64,000 bases of DNA from Brevibacterium permense (GCF_013280495.1 NZ_JABSSX010000005.1:62001-126000); one strand, 5' to 3'. Positions 24,522-33,534 are shown, counted from the first letter of the stretch. Made by a program: numbers and translations. The notes: generated by a model not told the origin, from the letters alone.

Positions 24522-25421
24522 TCACCGCATGTCGGCGGCAGCGCGGCGCAGCGCGCCAGTCAGGCGAGAGAGCTTGTCCGAGGCCAGAGTCCAGTGGTGC
24601 CAGTACAGCGGGACGTCGATATGCGGCTCGGAACCGATCTCGACGAGGTCGGATTCGAGACCGTCGCGCTGCATGACCGGAACCATCCCCCAACCGAGGC
24701 CAACCTCCACTGCGGCTGCGAACTCCGCCGATCCCGGCACGACCGACATCGGCGGCCGACCGTCGACACCGCAGCGGCTGAGGAACTCGAATTGCAGGTC
24801 GTCGTCCTGTCCGAAATTCACCATAGGCAACCTGGTCAGATCCGCATCGGCGCCGATGGAATGCCGCTCGAGCAGGGAGCGTTCGGCCACGGCGGTGTAG
24901 CGCATCGTCCCGAGCTCGGCGACCGTCGTCCCGTACCCGCCGGTCGCCGTCGAGGTGATCGTGCCGAGCACCTCCCCCGAGGCCAAGAGCGGCAGCGCTT
25001 TGTCCTGGTCGACCATCTCGATGCGGAGGACGACGTCGTCCCAGCTGGCCGCCTCGGCGAAGATCGGGCGGAACCACGTCGCCATCGAATCGGCGTTCAC
25101 ACCCACCCGAAGTACGGTGGGCTCGCTCCGCCCCGCACCGGATCCGCCCGCACCGAGGGAGTCGGCGTCGATGCCGTGCAGCCGGTCGAGCGCTTCGGAC
25201 TCGAGCAGCTCGACCTGCCGGGCGTAGCGGAGGATCGCCTGCCCTGCCTCGGTGACAGTGATCGGATTCGTTCGTCGGATGAGCACCTGCCCGAGGCGGG
25301 ACTCGAGTGTGCGGATGCGCTGACTCGCCGCCGAGGCAGTGATGCCGAGGACGAAGGCCGCACCCTCGACGGTGCCTTCGTCGACAGCGGCGGCGAGCGC
25401 TTTGACGTGATCGATGTTCAT
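24522..25421 (-). CDS. lysG: LysR-family regulator of lysine/arginine export (LysG/ArgP-type)
   Basis: This LysR-type activator senses basic amino acids and switches on the divergent exporter. It is 299 aa from the ATG at 25421. The N-terminal winged helix is within residues 1-62, with LGITASAASQRIRTLESRLGQVLIRR as the recognition segment, which is characteristic of ArgP/LysG. The periplasmic-binding-type effector domain follows from about residue 90. No Shine-Dalgarno sequence is visible, so the mRNA may be nearly leaderless. The gene is divergent from lysE, and the dyad TGCATC-A-GATGCA at 25432-25444 lies between them. Gene pairing and sequence together make the LysG assignment strong. Confidence 0.88.
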   Translation of the reverse strand: MNIDHVKALAAAVDEGTVEGAAFVLGITASAASQRIRTLESRLGQVLIRRTNPITVTEAGQAILRYARQVELLESEALDRLHGIDADSLGAGGSGAGRSEPTVLRVGVNADSMATWFRPIFAEAASWDDVVLRIEMVDQDKALPLLASGEVLGTITSTATGGYGTTVAELGTMRYTAVAERSLLERHSIGADADLTRLPMVNFGQDDDLQFEFLSRCGVDGRPPMSVVPGSAEFAAAVEVGLGWGMVPVMQRDGLESDLVEIGSEPHIDVPLYWHHWTLASDKLSRLTGALRRAAADMR

Positions 25422-25431
25422 GAAGCAATTG

Positions 25432-25444
25432 TGCATCAGATGCA
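25432..25444. promoter_or_regulatory. LysG operator candidate in the lysG-lysE promoter
   Basis: TGCATCAGATGCA is a perfect 6+1+6 dyad, 11 bp upstream of the lysG start and 48 bp upstream of the lysE GTG. LysR-type regulators bind such dyads in divergent promoters and activate the target. Binding is inferred from position. Confidence 0.6.
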
Positions 25445-25491
25445 TATTCTGTTGTTTTTCTTCTGATCAGTCGGTCTCTAATGTTGAGCCC

Positions 25492-26091
25492 GTGCTCACT
25501 CATCTCGTCATCGGACTCCTCACCGGCTGGTCCCTCATCATCGCCGTCGGCCCGCAGAACGCACTCCTGCTGCGGCAGGGGATCCGGCGCGAGCACCTCG
25601 GTGTCGTCGTCGCCATCTGCATCGTCGCCGACGTACTGCTCATCGCAGCAGGCACGGTGGGGATCGGGGCGATCGTTCTGCTCGCGCCGTGGGCGCTCGA
25701 GGTCCTGCGCTGGTTAGGCGTGGCCTACCTGCTGTGGTTCGCGTGGACGAGCCTGAAATCGGCGCGCGAAGCCACCGGGCTGAAGGCTGACACTCATCAG
25801 CGGTCCCTCAAGTCCATCATCGTCACCACTCTGGCGCTGACGTTCCTCAACCCCGGCGTCTACATCGACACCGTCGTCATGCTCGGCAATCTCGCGAATC
25901 AGCAGGGTCCGGGCGGGGTGTGGCCGTTCACATTCGGGGCAATGCTCGGCTCGATCAGCTGGTTCCTCGTCATCGGTTACGGCGCCCGTGGGCTCTCCCG
26001 TTACTTGGGGCGGCCGCGAGTCTGGCAGGTCCTCGACGTCATCATCGCCGTCGTGCTCGTGTTGCTGGCCGCGCGGCTGGCAATGGAGTAG
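25492..26091 (+). CDS. lysE: L-lysine/L-arginine exporter (LysE/ArgO)
   Basis: This membrane exporter secretes excess basic amino acids. It is 199 aa with five to six spans. The start GTG 25492 places the first span (HLVIGLLTGWSLIIAVGPQNALLLRQGI) at the N-terminus, including the family motif GPQNALLLRQG. ALTFLNPGVYIDTVVMLG in the middle is the second LysE hallmark. Longer frames back to 25414 read through the operator and are unlikely. LysG is divergent and should activate it when lysine or arginine accumulates. No clear ribosome site precedes the GTG. Confidence 0.9.
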   Translation: MLTHLVIGLLTGWSLIIAVGPQNALLLRQGIRREHLGVVVAICIVADVLLIAAGTVGIGAIVLLAPWALEVLRWLGVAYLLWFAWTSLKSAREATGLKADTHQRSLKSIIVTTLALTFLNPGVYIDTVVMLGNLANQQGPGGVWPFTFGAMLGSISWFLVIGYGARGLSRYLGRPRVWQVLDVIIAVVLVLLAARLAME

Positions 26092-26558
26092 CGGGAAGTC
26101 GCCCCGGTGGGAGCTGGCACTCGGGTCGGCATGCAGACGGAGGCTCCGCGATCGTGTCGGAGCCGAGCGATACCGTCCCAGACATGGATCCCCGCGTCGA
26201 CCTGCCACTGCGTACTGTGGCCGAGCATGCCCTGTCCCCTCGGGAGCTGAGCCCTTGGCTGCGCGAACTGCCGGCCGTCCGCGACATTCTGACCCACTCC
26301 TTGCTCTGCTGACACGCGCAGTTTGCACCTGAGAGATCCCCAAACACCTCGGCGGCGCCTGCTCAACCACTTCCCCACAGGGTTTCGCTGGATTGTTGGG
26401 TCGATCCGCGGCGTTTCACGCCGTAGAAACACCGCGGATCGACCCAACAATGCGCCGACAGCGTCTGGCGCCAGCCGCTGGCAGCGCCCTGGCACCCCAG
26501 TACCCGCTCGGCTGCGGGCCGTGGACAATCCCGCCCCACGCCCTGCACCCGGCCCCGC
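26092..26558. other. Intergenic stretch with a small fragment and a long inverted repeat
   Basis: This 467-bp gap between the convergent lysE and YhgE-type genes holds a 42-codon frame at 26184-26312 (starting MDPRVDLPLRTVAEHALS, no recognised family, likely a remnant) and the inverted repeat at 26392-26451. I see nothing else that is gene-like. Confidence 0.5.
26392..26451. terminator. Long inverted repeat, 26-bp arms
   Basis: The arms 26392-26417 (starting ATTGTTGGGTCGATCCGCGG) and 26426-26451 match at 25 of 26 positions around an 8-base loop. It lies between convergent genes. No T-run follows. It is a likely bidirectional transcription terminator and belongs with the other long inverted repeats of this window. 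Confidence 0.7.
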
Positions 26559-28736
26559 CTACAGCTGCAGGCTCGGGTGGAGCTGAGTGAGAGTGACCAT
26601 ACGCTTGCGACTGCAGACCACGGTTGTGGCGACCAGGCAGATTGCAGTCATCAGCAGCAGGACCACTGACGCCTGCGCGGCGATGAACATGTCACCGCCG
26701 GCGACCAGGGTCCGCAGGCCCTTGACCGCGTGCGTCATCGGCAGGAACGGCGAGATGATCTGGAAGATCTTCGGCGCCGTCTCCACCGGATAGGTCCCGC
26801 CTGCCGATGCGATCTGCAGCATCAGCAGAACGAGGGCAATCAGCCTGCCGACACCGCCCAAGGCCGCGACACACAACTGGTGCACGGAGTGGAAACACGC
26901 CGCCGCGAGCATCGAGAACAGCAGCGTCCACAGCCACGCTCCGGCCGAGAAGTCCAAGGTGAATGCGAGGATCGCATAGAGAACTGCGACTTGAGCGATA
27001 CCGAAGAGGAGCCCGGGAACGTAGCCGGCCCATGCGATGCGCGACGAAGTCGCCGATGAGAACAGTGCTCGGTATGGGATGGCGTTGATGACCATATAGG
27101 TGATCATTCCGCCGATCCACAGGGCCAAGGAGACGAAGAACGCGGACAGTCCCTCGCCGTAGGCGTCGACCGCGTTGTCCTTGACCTTGTCTGCATCGAC
27201 GGGAACAGCCACGACCTCCGAACGGTTCTCCCGGTCCTTCTTGTCATAGGTCGGGATCTGCTCGAGTCCTTTCTCCAGCCCGTCGGCGAGTTCGCCGGAG
27301 CCGTCATCGAGTTTGCCCGCGCCCTTGTCGAGTTCGGTCGACCCGTCAACGAGCTGTTCCGAACCGTCCTTGAGATCACCGGCTCCGTCCTTAGCCTTCG
27401 CCGTGCCGTCCTTGAGCTGGACGGCACCATCATGGAGGTCACCGGCTCCCTTGGCGAGCTTTCCCGCACCTGCGTCGAGCTTGATCAGCCCGGAGTGGAG
27501 GTCGTCGGCACCGGTCGCGACCTTCTGCGCTCCGTCGTCGAGCTGACCGATCTTCTTATCCGCCGTGCGGATCTTGTCCATCACCCCGTCGACCGCGTCG
27601 GTCAGCTTGTCCTCGAGGCTCTTGGCTTCATCCTTGGCATCGGAGGCGCGCTTGTGCGCGGAATCGAGGTCCTCGCCGAGGCCGTTGGCATCCTCGGCGA
27701 GTTTCTTGACGTTCGGGTCGTCCGGATAGTCCTCCTGCAGCTGCTTGATCCGGTCGTCCATGTCCCCTCGCACGGTGGTTCGGGCATCGTCGAAGTCCCC
27801 TTCGGCGCGCTCGAGCTTGGGGCGGGCCCCATCGACGACGTCATCGGCCTTGCGTTTGACGTCCTCGGCCTTCCTCGTGGCCTCGTCGGCGGTATCACGC
27901 AGCTCCGAGGTGCCGTCGGCGACCTGCCCTGCGCCGTCGGCGAGTTTCTTCGAACCGTTCTTCGCCTCTGTAGTGGATTCGGCCAGGGTGTCGGCACCGT
28001 CGGCAAGGTCGCCGCTGCCTTTCTTCAGCTCACCTGCGCCCTTATCGAGGTCGATGAGCCCTGTCTGCAGGGTTCCGATGCCCTTGTCGAGCTTCGTCGT
28101 CCCACCGACGAGTTCGCCGGTACCGTCGTGGAGTTGGCCCGCTCCGTCGTGCAGTTCGGCCGCACCGTCCGCGGCCTTCTCCGTCTCGGAGTGGATATCG
28201 TTGAATCCGAGATACACCTGGTTGACGTACTCGGCGGTCGTCGTCTTACTCAGTCCGTCCTTGATCTCGGAGAGGATGGTCCCGGCCATCTGCCCGACGA
28301 TGAAGTTGTGGGCGTCGTCGGTGCGCAGCCGCAGCCCTGCCTGCTCCGGATCGTCACCGCCGGTCGACACGAGCATCTCGGAGAAGTCCGAGGGGATCTC
28401 GAGGACCGCGAAGTACTTCCCTTCAGCCAGCCCCTCGTCGGCTTCTTTCCGGCTGGTCTCCTGCCAGTCGAATCCGCCTTCGCCCTTCGGCGTGATCTCG
28501 TCAACGAGTTCCTGACCGGCGTCGAGCCTCTCTCCGTCCGAGTCGGGCTTCTCGGCGCCGGTATCCTCGTTGACGATCGCTGCCTGCAGCTTGTCGAGGT
28601 GCCCGGCCGGATCCCAATTCGAGGCGAGGTAGAGCCCACCGTAGATCGACGGGATGACGATGATGACGATCATCGCCAAGCGCGTGATCGTGTGGCGTTT
28701 GAATCGTGAGAGTTCTAACCAGGGCAGGGAGAACAT
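26559..28736 (-). CDS. YhgE/Pip-family membrane protein with long DG-repeat region
   Basis: This is a large membrane protein of the YhgE/Pip (phage-infection-protein) group, also related to EsaA. It is 725 aa from the ATG at 28736. One span near residues 20-40 (RLAMIVIIVIPSIYGGLYLASNWDP) is followed by a large extracellular domain, then five to six C-terminal spans with an ABC2-type arrangement. Between about residues 200 and 560 the sequence is a run of degenerate 7-residue units of the LxDGAxx type (KLDDGSGELADG, GAGQLHDGTGELVGG), interrupted by a charged coiled coil. The gene lies 40 bp downstream of an ATPase gene. Transport or anchoring of envelope polymers is the current idea for this family. 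Confidence 0.85.
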   Translation of the reverse strand: MFSLPWLELSRFKRHTITRLAMIVIIVIPSIYGGLYLASNWDPAGHLDKLQAAIVNEDTGAEKPDSDGERLDAGQELVDEITPKGEGGFDWQETSRKEADEGLAEGKYFAVLEIPSDFSEMLVSTGGDDPEQAGLRLRTDDAHNFIVGQMAGTILSEIKDGLSKTTTAEYVNQVYLGFNDIHSETEKAADGAAELHDGAGQLHDGTGELVGGTTKLDKGIGTLQTGLIDLDKGAGELKKGSGDLADGADTLAESTTEAKNGSKKLADGAGQVADGTSELRDTADEATRKAEDVKRKADDVVDGARPKLERAEGDFDDARTTVRGDMDDRIKQLQEDYPDDPNVKKLAEDANGLGEDLDSAHKRASDAKDEAKSLEDKLTDAVDGVMDKIRTADKKIGQLDDGAQKVATGADDLHSGLIKLDAGAGKLAKGAGDLHDGAVQLKDGTAKAKDGAGDLKDGSEQLVDGSTELDKGAGKLDDGSGELADGLEKGLEQIPTYDKKDRENRSEVVAVPVDADKVKDNAVDAYGEGLSAFFVSLALWIGGMITYMVINAIPYRALFSSATSSRIAWAGYVPGLLFGIAQVAVLYAILAFTLDFSAGAWLWTLLFSMLAAACFHSVHQLCVAALGGVGRLIALVLLMLQIASAGGTYPVETAPKIFQIISPFLPMTHAVKGLRTLVAGGDMFIAAQASVVLLLMTAICLVATTVVCSRKRMVTLTQLHPSLQL

Positions 28737-28776
28737 TCGGGAATCTCCTCGGATTCGTATACGTGGGGCAGGCGGT

Positions 28777-29640
28777 TCAGTGTTTGGACCCGCGATGAGC
28801 GGGAGGGTGGGGCGGCAGTTCGAGTTCGACAATCGATGGCTCCGCGCGGGAGCCGAGCGACCTGGTGGCGATGTCGAGTTCGCTCGAGTCCTCGCAGGAG
28901 ACGATGACCGTGAGCAGGTCCTCGGGATCCCGTGATCTGCGCAGCTGCTGGTAGATGAGGATCCCGGCCCAAGCACGGGCTCGGTCGGCGGATTCGCGCA
29001 GGTAGTCGATGTTGTCGATGACGACGACAGGTGGGCGGCTGAGGCTTGCCAGCCCGAATTCGAGGAAGAATTTCTGCAGCTCGCTCAGCTCGGAGACGAA
29101 TACCTCTCCGTCATCGTCGATGAGGAAGTCCGCGCGCTGGGCGTCCTGCTTCGAGAACGTCCCCGGCGGGAGTTCGTCAATGATCTCCGTGGCCGTGGTG
29201 AAGGTGTCCCGAATGAGACCGATGACCTCACGCAAGGTCGATTTCGACGCCCACGGCTTGTACCAGGGCTGGAGCATGATCTGTCGTTCTGCGACGTGCT
29301 GCGCAACCGTGAAATCGTCCTCAAGGTCCGTCAGCCCGCCGATATGTCCGACCGCAACCTGTCCGCGCACGGTGCGGGCCTGCTTGCGGATATCGATATC
29401 GCCGAGGCGGCCCTCCCCATCGGAGACCCGCATCCTTCCTGCCAAGGACAGGAGGAGAGAGGTCTTCCCGCTGCCAGCGGGACCACGGACGACAGCGATG
29501 GCACCGGTCGGCACCTCGAGGTCGATATCGGTGAACACATCGCCCTGTTTGCCGGACAGCGACCAACCGTGCAGCGCGACCGCTGGCGCGTCGATGTCGG
29601 TGCCCTCGGCGAGAGTGTTCGTTGTGCTCTCCATAGCCAT
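28777..29640 (-). CDS. ABC-type ATP-binding protein partner of the YhgE-like protein
   Basis: This cytoplasmic ATPase is about 287 aa. Walker A is RGPAGSGKTS near residue 50 and the switch region follows normal ABC order. The signature LSGGQ is replaced by SELSELQKFFLEFG, and the Walker B end reads VVVIDNID with Asn instead of the catalytic Glu. It may therefore bind ATP with weak or altered hydrolysis. The start is uncertain between ATG 29640 and ATG 29634, which share GGGAG. It sits just upstream of the YhgE-type gene on the same strand, and this pairing recurs in actinomycetes. The partner protein has an ABC2-like membrane part, so the pair may form an exporter. Confidence 0.78.
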   Translation of the reverse strand: MAMESTTNTLAEGTDIDAPAVALHGWSLSGKQGDVFTDIDLEVPTGAIAVVRGPAGSGKTSLLLSLAGRMRVSDGEGRLGDIDIRKQARTVRGQVAVGHIGGLTDLEDDFTVAQHVAERQIMLQPWYKPWASKSTLREVIGLIRDTFTTATEIIDELPPGTFSKQDAQRADFLIDDDGEVFVSELSELQKFFLEFGLASLSRPPVVVIDNIDYLRESADRARAWAGILIYQQLRRSRDPEDLLTVIVSCEDSSELDIATRSLGSRAEPSIVELELPPHPPAHRGSKH

Positions 29641-30000
29641 CGCTCCCAATCGTCTGTGCCCTCGTCGATCCGGCCAGTGCCGGAGAATTCTGAACCGCGC
29701 AGGTGACTGCAGACTACGCCATCACCGGCACGTGGGGATGTGAAGCGGGCGACTCCACATGAAGTTACTTGTTGGTAACACCAGTGAATTCTCTCATGGA
29801 AATGCTGGGAGAGTGACTTGGGAAGACCCAGATGTCACGAATTGCACATCGATTCTCTGTACAGAGGCTATCGGGCGGTCTTTCGATGGGACCGCGGCAC
29901 CCTCTAGACAGCCGGGGCTGCAACGCGGTTTCAGGGGTGGGGTCGTACTATCGAAGACGTCGATGTCCCCTGACACACGGCGACGAGAATGAGAAGCGAA
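29641..30000. promoter_or_regulatory. Divergent control region with a GTTAC/GTAAC dyad
   Basis: This 360-bp gap separates the ATPase gene (minus) from a transporter remnant (plus). It holds the dyad GTTAC-TTGTTG-GTAAC at 29764-29779, which could be an operator for the ATPase/YhgE operon. No gene is convincing here. A weak purine-rich site precedes the remnant's ATG at 30001. Confidence 0.4.
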
Positions 30001-30240
30001 TGAGCACGGCCGATCGCAACCTCACCGGACTGCGCAGACGGTGGGGGCTGAGCCCGTCGACGCTGGCACCCGGATGTTTCGCCTCGGTGATGGCGACCGG
30101 CGTCATGTCGATCGGTGCCGAGCTCAAAGGGCTGCCTACGCTGTCAGTCGGTCTGTTCTCTATCGGCGACTCTTCCCTGCTCGAGGCGACACGTGTGCTG
30201 GTCGGCGCCTCCTCGGCGAGGGGATTGCAGTCGCGCATCG
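30001..30240 (+). pseudogene. N-terminal remnant of a TDT/SLAC1-family transporter
   Basis: The first 60 codons from ATG 30001 read as the start of a tellurite-resistance/C4-dicarboxylate (TDT, TehA/SLAC1) carrier: LSPSTLAPGCFASVMATGVMSIGAELKGLP is the conserved first span with its PGxFAxVMATGxxS motif. After about codon 60 the sequence stops resembling a membrane protein and runs into unrelated DNA with a large inverted repeat. The remaining 250 or more residues of the transporter are absent, so this is a truncated relic. The deletion endpoint lies near 30180-30240. Confidence 0.65.
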
Positions 30241-30316
30241 GGCACCGCCGTGCTCAATTCGCACCACACGTCGCACCTCGCCCTGGTCCTCGCAGTGCGC
30301 CCTCCCAGCAGCACAA

Positions 30317-30374
30317 CGCCCCGCCGGTGTCATCTCGCACCTTTGCAACGGTGCGAGATGACACTGACGGGGCG
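30317..30374. terminator. Long inverted repeat with 8-base loop
   Basis: GTGTCATCTCGCACC (30327-30341) pairs perfectly with GGTGCGAGATGACAC (30350-30364). Outer blocks CGCCCCG and CGGGGCG extend the stem to 30317-30374 with a three-base imperfect stretch. It sits between the transporter remnant and the convergent DUF805 gene. Confidence 0.7.
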
Positions 30375-30457
30375 TGATGACCGCGCAGCTGTGTTACGTG
30401 TCAGCAACCAGACGTGATGCTCCGTCTGAGCGCAGGCGCCGCAGTCAGACCTCGAAA

Positions 30458-31024
30458 TCAGACGTCGAAGCGCTGACCCTCGGGCTTAGGCGGCATGATC
30501 TCCATGACGAGCACAACGATTCCGCCGATAGAGGTCAGGTTGAGCAGGTAGAAGAGGCCGGAGAAGCCTGCATCATGGAGTCGGCGCCAGGAGACAGCGA
30601 TCGACGGCACGATCGTGGCCAGGACAAACACGCCGAGAAGGACTCCGCCGATGCCCATCAGTGCAACGCCGCCGCCTGAGGGCGCCCCGCCCCCGTAGGG
30701 ATCGGCGGAAGCAGACGCCGCCATCATCACGGCTCCGATGACGACGAGGATGTAGGGCACCAGCGCAACGAGAACGCAGAACAGCGTCGCCCACCAGAAC
30801 TCACTGCGCGAGGCCCGCCCGCTGAACTTCGCGTAGTTCTTGAAGAAGCGCTTGACGGCTTGGCCGAAGGATGCGCCGTAGAGCGGCAGCGAGAGGTCAT
30901 CGGGGCTGGCGGCGCCGCGTGGCGCTCCACCGAAGACCCGCCCTCCGTAGCCCTGGCCGGCGGCACCGGGAGCTCCTTGACCGGGTGTGCCGGAGTTGTA
31001 TGCTGCATTCGCGTCGTAGGACAT
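30458..31024 (-). CDS. DUF805-family membrane protein
   Basis: This 188-aa membrane protein has an N-terminal 60-residue Gly/Ala/Pro/Tyr-rich disordered tail, then FFKNYAKFSGRASRSEFWWATLF, the hallmark entry of DUF805, and four spans (about 75-100, 115-140, 150-165, 168-180). VPSIAVSWRRLHDAGFSG before the last span is the second signature. I start at the ATG at 31024, with AAGG upstream. DUF805 proteins are widespread and of unknown role. The gene is alone between a terminator-like repeat and a 280-bp gap. Confidence 0.85.
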   Translation of the reverse strand: MSYDANAAYNSGTPGQGAPGAAGQGYGGRVFGGAPRGAASPDDLSLPLYGASFGQAVKRFFKNYAKFSGRASRSEFWWATLFCVLVALVPYILVVIGAVMMAASASADPYGGGAPSGGGVALMGIGGVLLGVFVLATIVPSIAVSWRRLHDAGFSGLFYLLNLTSIGGIVVLVMEIMPPKPEGQRFDV

Positions 31025-31303
31025 GATGACCTTCATCTGTAGGTGACGTTTCTGGTCGCATTCCGTCGTCGATAAGCAGAGTTCTCTCAGTCGATCTTCA
31101 GATTGCGCGAATTCTATTCTGCCCTAGGCTCTGCGTCGATCATTTGTCGAAGCGGTTTCAGATCTGCAACACAGCGCATGATTCACTCATTTGTCATGGT
31201 CCGGACACGGAAACGGCGTCCGCACAGATCAACTGTCTGCGCGGGCGCCGCACTCCACATCGGGTTCAGTCCCGGGTGCCCAGCCTCGAAACGGACGTGA
31301 GAC

Positions 31304-32617
31304 TCAGGCGTCGCCTCCGGTGAGGGCATAAGCCTCGTCGACCGGCGACTCATCGATGTGCCCGTCGACGCGGCGCAGCGCCTTCCACCCTAGTGAGATG
31401 ACGAGGACCGACAGCAGCACGGCCCCCGCACCGAAGAGGTACGGAGATCCTGCACTGATCGATTCCGACACCGCACCAGCGACGATCGGCGCCACCGCAC
31501 CGCCGATGAAGCGCACACCCGAATACGTGCCAGATGCGACCGGACGAGGCAGGTCGCTGACCTCCATCGCCGATTCCGTGAACACCGTGTTGAGCACGCC
31601 CAGAAGCATGCCCGCCACGATGATGCAGACGATGATCCCGGCCAGCGACTCGACAAGGAAGGACATCACGCCAAGCAGCACGGCCAGTGCGACCAGGGTG
31701 ACGATGAGGCTGCGACGACGCCCGATCCGCTTGGTCAGCACGGGAGCGCCGAACACCGAGGTGATCGCCACGCAGATGCCCCAACCGAAGAAGACGTAGC
31801 CGAGGCCCATGGCGCCGAAGTCCTCCATGCCCAGCTTCGCGGCGGCAGCCTCGACGGGGAATGGGCTGTAGGCCAGCAGGATGAAGAAGCCGAAGTTGTA
31901 CAGCAGAGCGGAGACGCCGAGGATGGCCACACCCGGGCGAGCCAGCGCACGGAAGGTGGCGCTGAGCCTGATCGGCTCCGCCGACGCTCCGTTCGAGCTC
32001 GTGCCGCTGGGCAGCAGCACGATGATCGCGATGAAGCCGATAGCCATGAGGACGGCGGTGCCGAAGAACGGCCCCCGCCAGGAGATTCCGCCGAGGAGCC
32101 CGCCGAGCAGCGGGCCGGTGGCGATGCCGACGCCGAGAGCCGCCTCGTAGAGGATGATCGCCTTCTCAGCACCACCGGACGCAGCACCGACGATCGTCGA
32201 CAGAGCGGTGGAGATGAACAGCGCGTTGCCGAGACCCCAACCGGCACGGAAGCCGATGATCTGGTCGACGGAACCGGAGAATCCGGCCAGAGCCGCGAAC
32301 GCGACGATGAGGACGAGACCGATGAGCAGCGTGGTCTTCGCACCGATGCGGGATGACAGGAAGCTCGTGAAGAACATCATTCCACCGGTGATGAACAGGT
32401 AGCTGGTGAACAGCAGCATCGATTGGGCGGGGGTGGCGTCGAGCTCGGCCGAGATGGCCGGCAGGATCGGATCGACCAGGCCGATGCCCATGAAGGCGAT
32501 GACCGCGGCGAACGCGACCGCCCAGACGGCACGCGGCTGGCGAAGGATCGACGCTCCCGCCCCGGAATCGCCGGGTGTTTCGTCCCCTGTTGTTTCGTTG
32601 TCTGCTGACGCTCTCAT
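31304..32617 (-). CDS. MFS transporter, drug/H+ antiporter type
   Basis: This is a 12-span major facilitator exporter of 437 aa. The first span holds GLVDPILPAISAELDATPAQSMLLFTSYLF, a DHA1-type motif, and loop 2-3 has SSRIGAKTTLLIGL in place of the classic GxxxDRxGRR. Span 5 shows LGVGIATGPLLGGLLGGISWRGPFF, the antiporter motif C. A MarR gene lies 89 bp upstream on the same strand, so the pump is probably in the MarR regulon. Substrates are unknown. Confidence 0.9.
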   Translation of the reverse strand: MRASADNETTGDETPGDSGAGASILRQPRAVWAVAFAAVIAFMGIGLVDPILPAISAELDATPAQSMLLFTSYLFITGGMMFFTSFLSSRIGAKTTLLIGLVLIVAFAALAGFSGSVDQIIGFRAGWGLGNALFISTALSTIVGAASGGAEKAIILYEAALGVGIATGPLLGGLLGGISWRGPFFGTAVLMAIGFIAIIVLLPSGTSSNGASAEPIRLSATFRALARPGVAILGVSALLYNFGFFILLAYSPFPVEAAAAKLGMEDFGAMGLGYVFFGWGICVAITSVFGAPVLTKRIGRRRSLIVTLVALAVLLGVMSFLVESLAGIIVCIIVAGMLLGVLNTVFTESAMEVSDLPRPVASGTYSGVRFIGGAVAPIVAGAVSESISAGSPYLFGAGAVLLSVLVISLGWKALRRVDGHIDESPVDEAYALTGGDA

Positions 32618-32706
32618 CTGCTGGTCGCGTCCCCTTTCCTATGGTGCGTTCCGCTTGCGAAGTCCGCTTCGGAAACGTGATTGAAAAACTGAGATGTGCT
32701 CGACGG

Positions 32707-33195
32707 CTAGCCCGTGGCCGAGTCGAAGTCCGATTCGTCGTCGGGTTCGTCGACGCCGTCGACCGGGTGACGGTCCTTGAGGAAGTCCGAGACCAGTCCG
32801 AGCGCACGATCGACGCTCTGCCGCTCCTCGACGCTCAGCGACTCGAAGTAGGGCTGCATCTGCTCGATCATGATCGAGCGGTTCTCCGCCAGCCTCTCCC
32901 GCCCGGCTTCGGTGAGCGAGAACTGCGACGCGCGCCCGTCCGTCGGACTGGGCTCACGCACGACGAGCCCGGCTTCCTCGAGCTTGGCGAGAAGCTTTGT
33001 CGCCGCGGGCTGAGAACTCAAATATCCTTGCGCGAAATGACCGACACGAACGGGTTGATACTGCTCGACTACGGCGAGCGCACGCAGCGCCGCCAAAGAA
33101 TTCTCGTTGCCGATCACTCGTCGAAACGCTCTGGTCAGGCGCGACGAGACGACAACGAGCCGCGACACGAGTTCGGCCGAATCCACATCATCCAT
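32707..33195 (-). CDS. MarR-family transcriptional regulator
   Basis: This 162-aa winged-helix regulator starts at ATG 33195 with AAGAAG upstream. The DNA-binding core is about residues 45-100: GHFAQGYLSSQPAATKLLAKLEEAGLV carries the recognition helix, and REPSPTDGRASQFSLTEAGRERL is the MarR wing with its DxR motif. An acidic tail (VDEPDDESDFDS) ends the protein. It precedes the MFS pump gene in the same direction, so it likely represses both through sites in the A/T-rich segment upstream of 33195. The ligand is unknown. Confidence 0.87.
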   Translation of the reverse strand: MDDVDSAELVSRLVVVSSRLTRAFRRVIGNENSLAALRALAVVEQYQPVRVGHFAQGYLSSQPAATKLLAKLEEAGLVVREPSPTDGRASQFSLTEAGRERLAENRSIMIEQMQPYFESLSVEERQSVDRALGLVSDFLKDRHPVDGVDEPDDESDFDSATG

Positions 33196-33324
33196 AACTT
33201 CTTTATATACCCAGGTTATGCATTTTGGCAAATCACGGTCATCGCGAGCGCAGCCCCGCCCTGATGTCACTATGTGACAGACCTCGCGGACGACTCGGTG
33301 ATGGTCATGCTACTCTGGCCTCAC
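33196..33324. promoter_or_regulatory. Divergent promoter region, marR and riboflavin operon
   Basis: This is a locally A/T-rich stretch (33196-33240: TTTATATACCCAGG, then TATGCATTTTGG) between marR and the riboswitch. TATGCATTTTGGCAAA may include a MarR operator or a promoter. I cannot fix the exact -35/-10 elements. Confidence 0.4.
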
Positions 33325-33446
33325 ATGTTCCGGGGACGGTGAAATTCCGTACCGGCGGTCACAGTCCGCGAGCCGCTCGCATTCGTGCAGGCGGTTGATT
33401 CGGTGAAATTCCGAAACCGACAGTCAGAGTCTGGATGGGAGGAGCA
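33325..33446 (+). promoter_or_regulatory. FMN riboswitch (RFN element)
   Basis: The conserved RFN blocks occur in order: GGTGAAATTCCGTACCGGCGGT, split here as GGTGAAATTCC and ACCGGCGGT, then CAGTCCGCGAGCC, then GATTCGGTGAAATTCC, ACCGACAGTCAGAGTC and TGGATGGGAGG. FMN binding to this RNA is established for the family and shuts down riboflavin synthesis genes. It sits 119 bp upstream of the ribD ATG. The expression platform is the hairpin at 33535-33563. Confidence 0.95.
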
Positions 33447-33534
33447 TGGTGGCCTCGGCCGCTGTGTTTGGTGCATTCGACCGCACCGTCGCACGCGACT
33501 GAGACGCCCTGATGGTTGCACCCGCAATATCCTC

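Noticed and set aside
26600-28200. Possible DNA tandem repeat in the YhgE gene
   Set aside because: The repeats are at the protein level (DG heptads) with varied codons. There is no exact DNA repeat array, so it is not a CRISPR or satellite.
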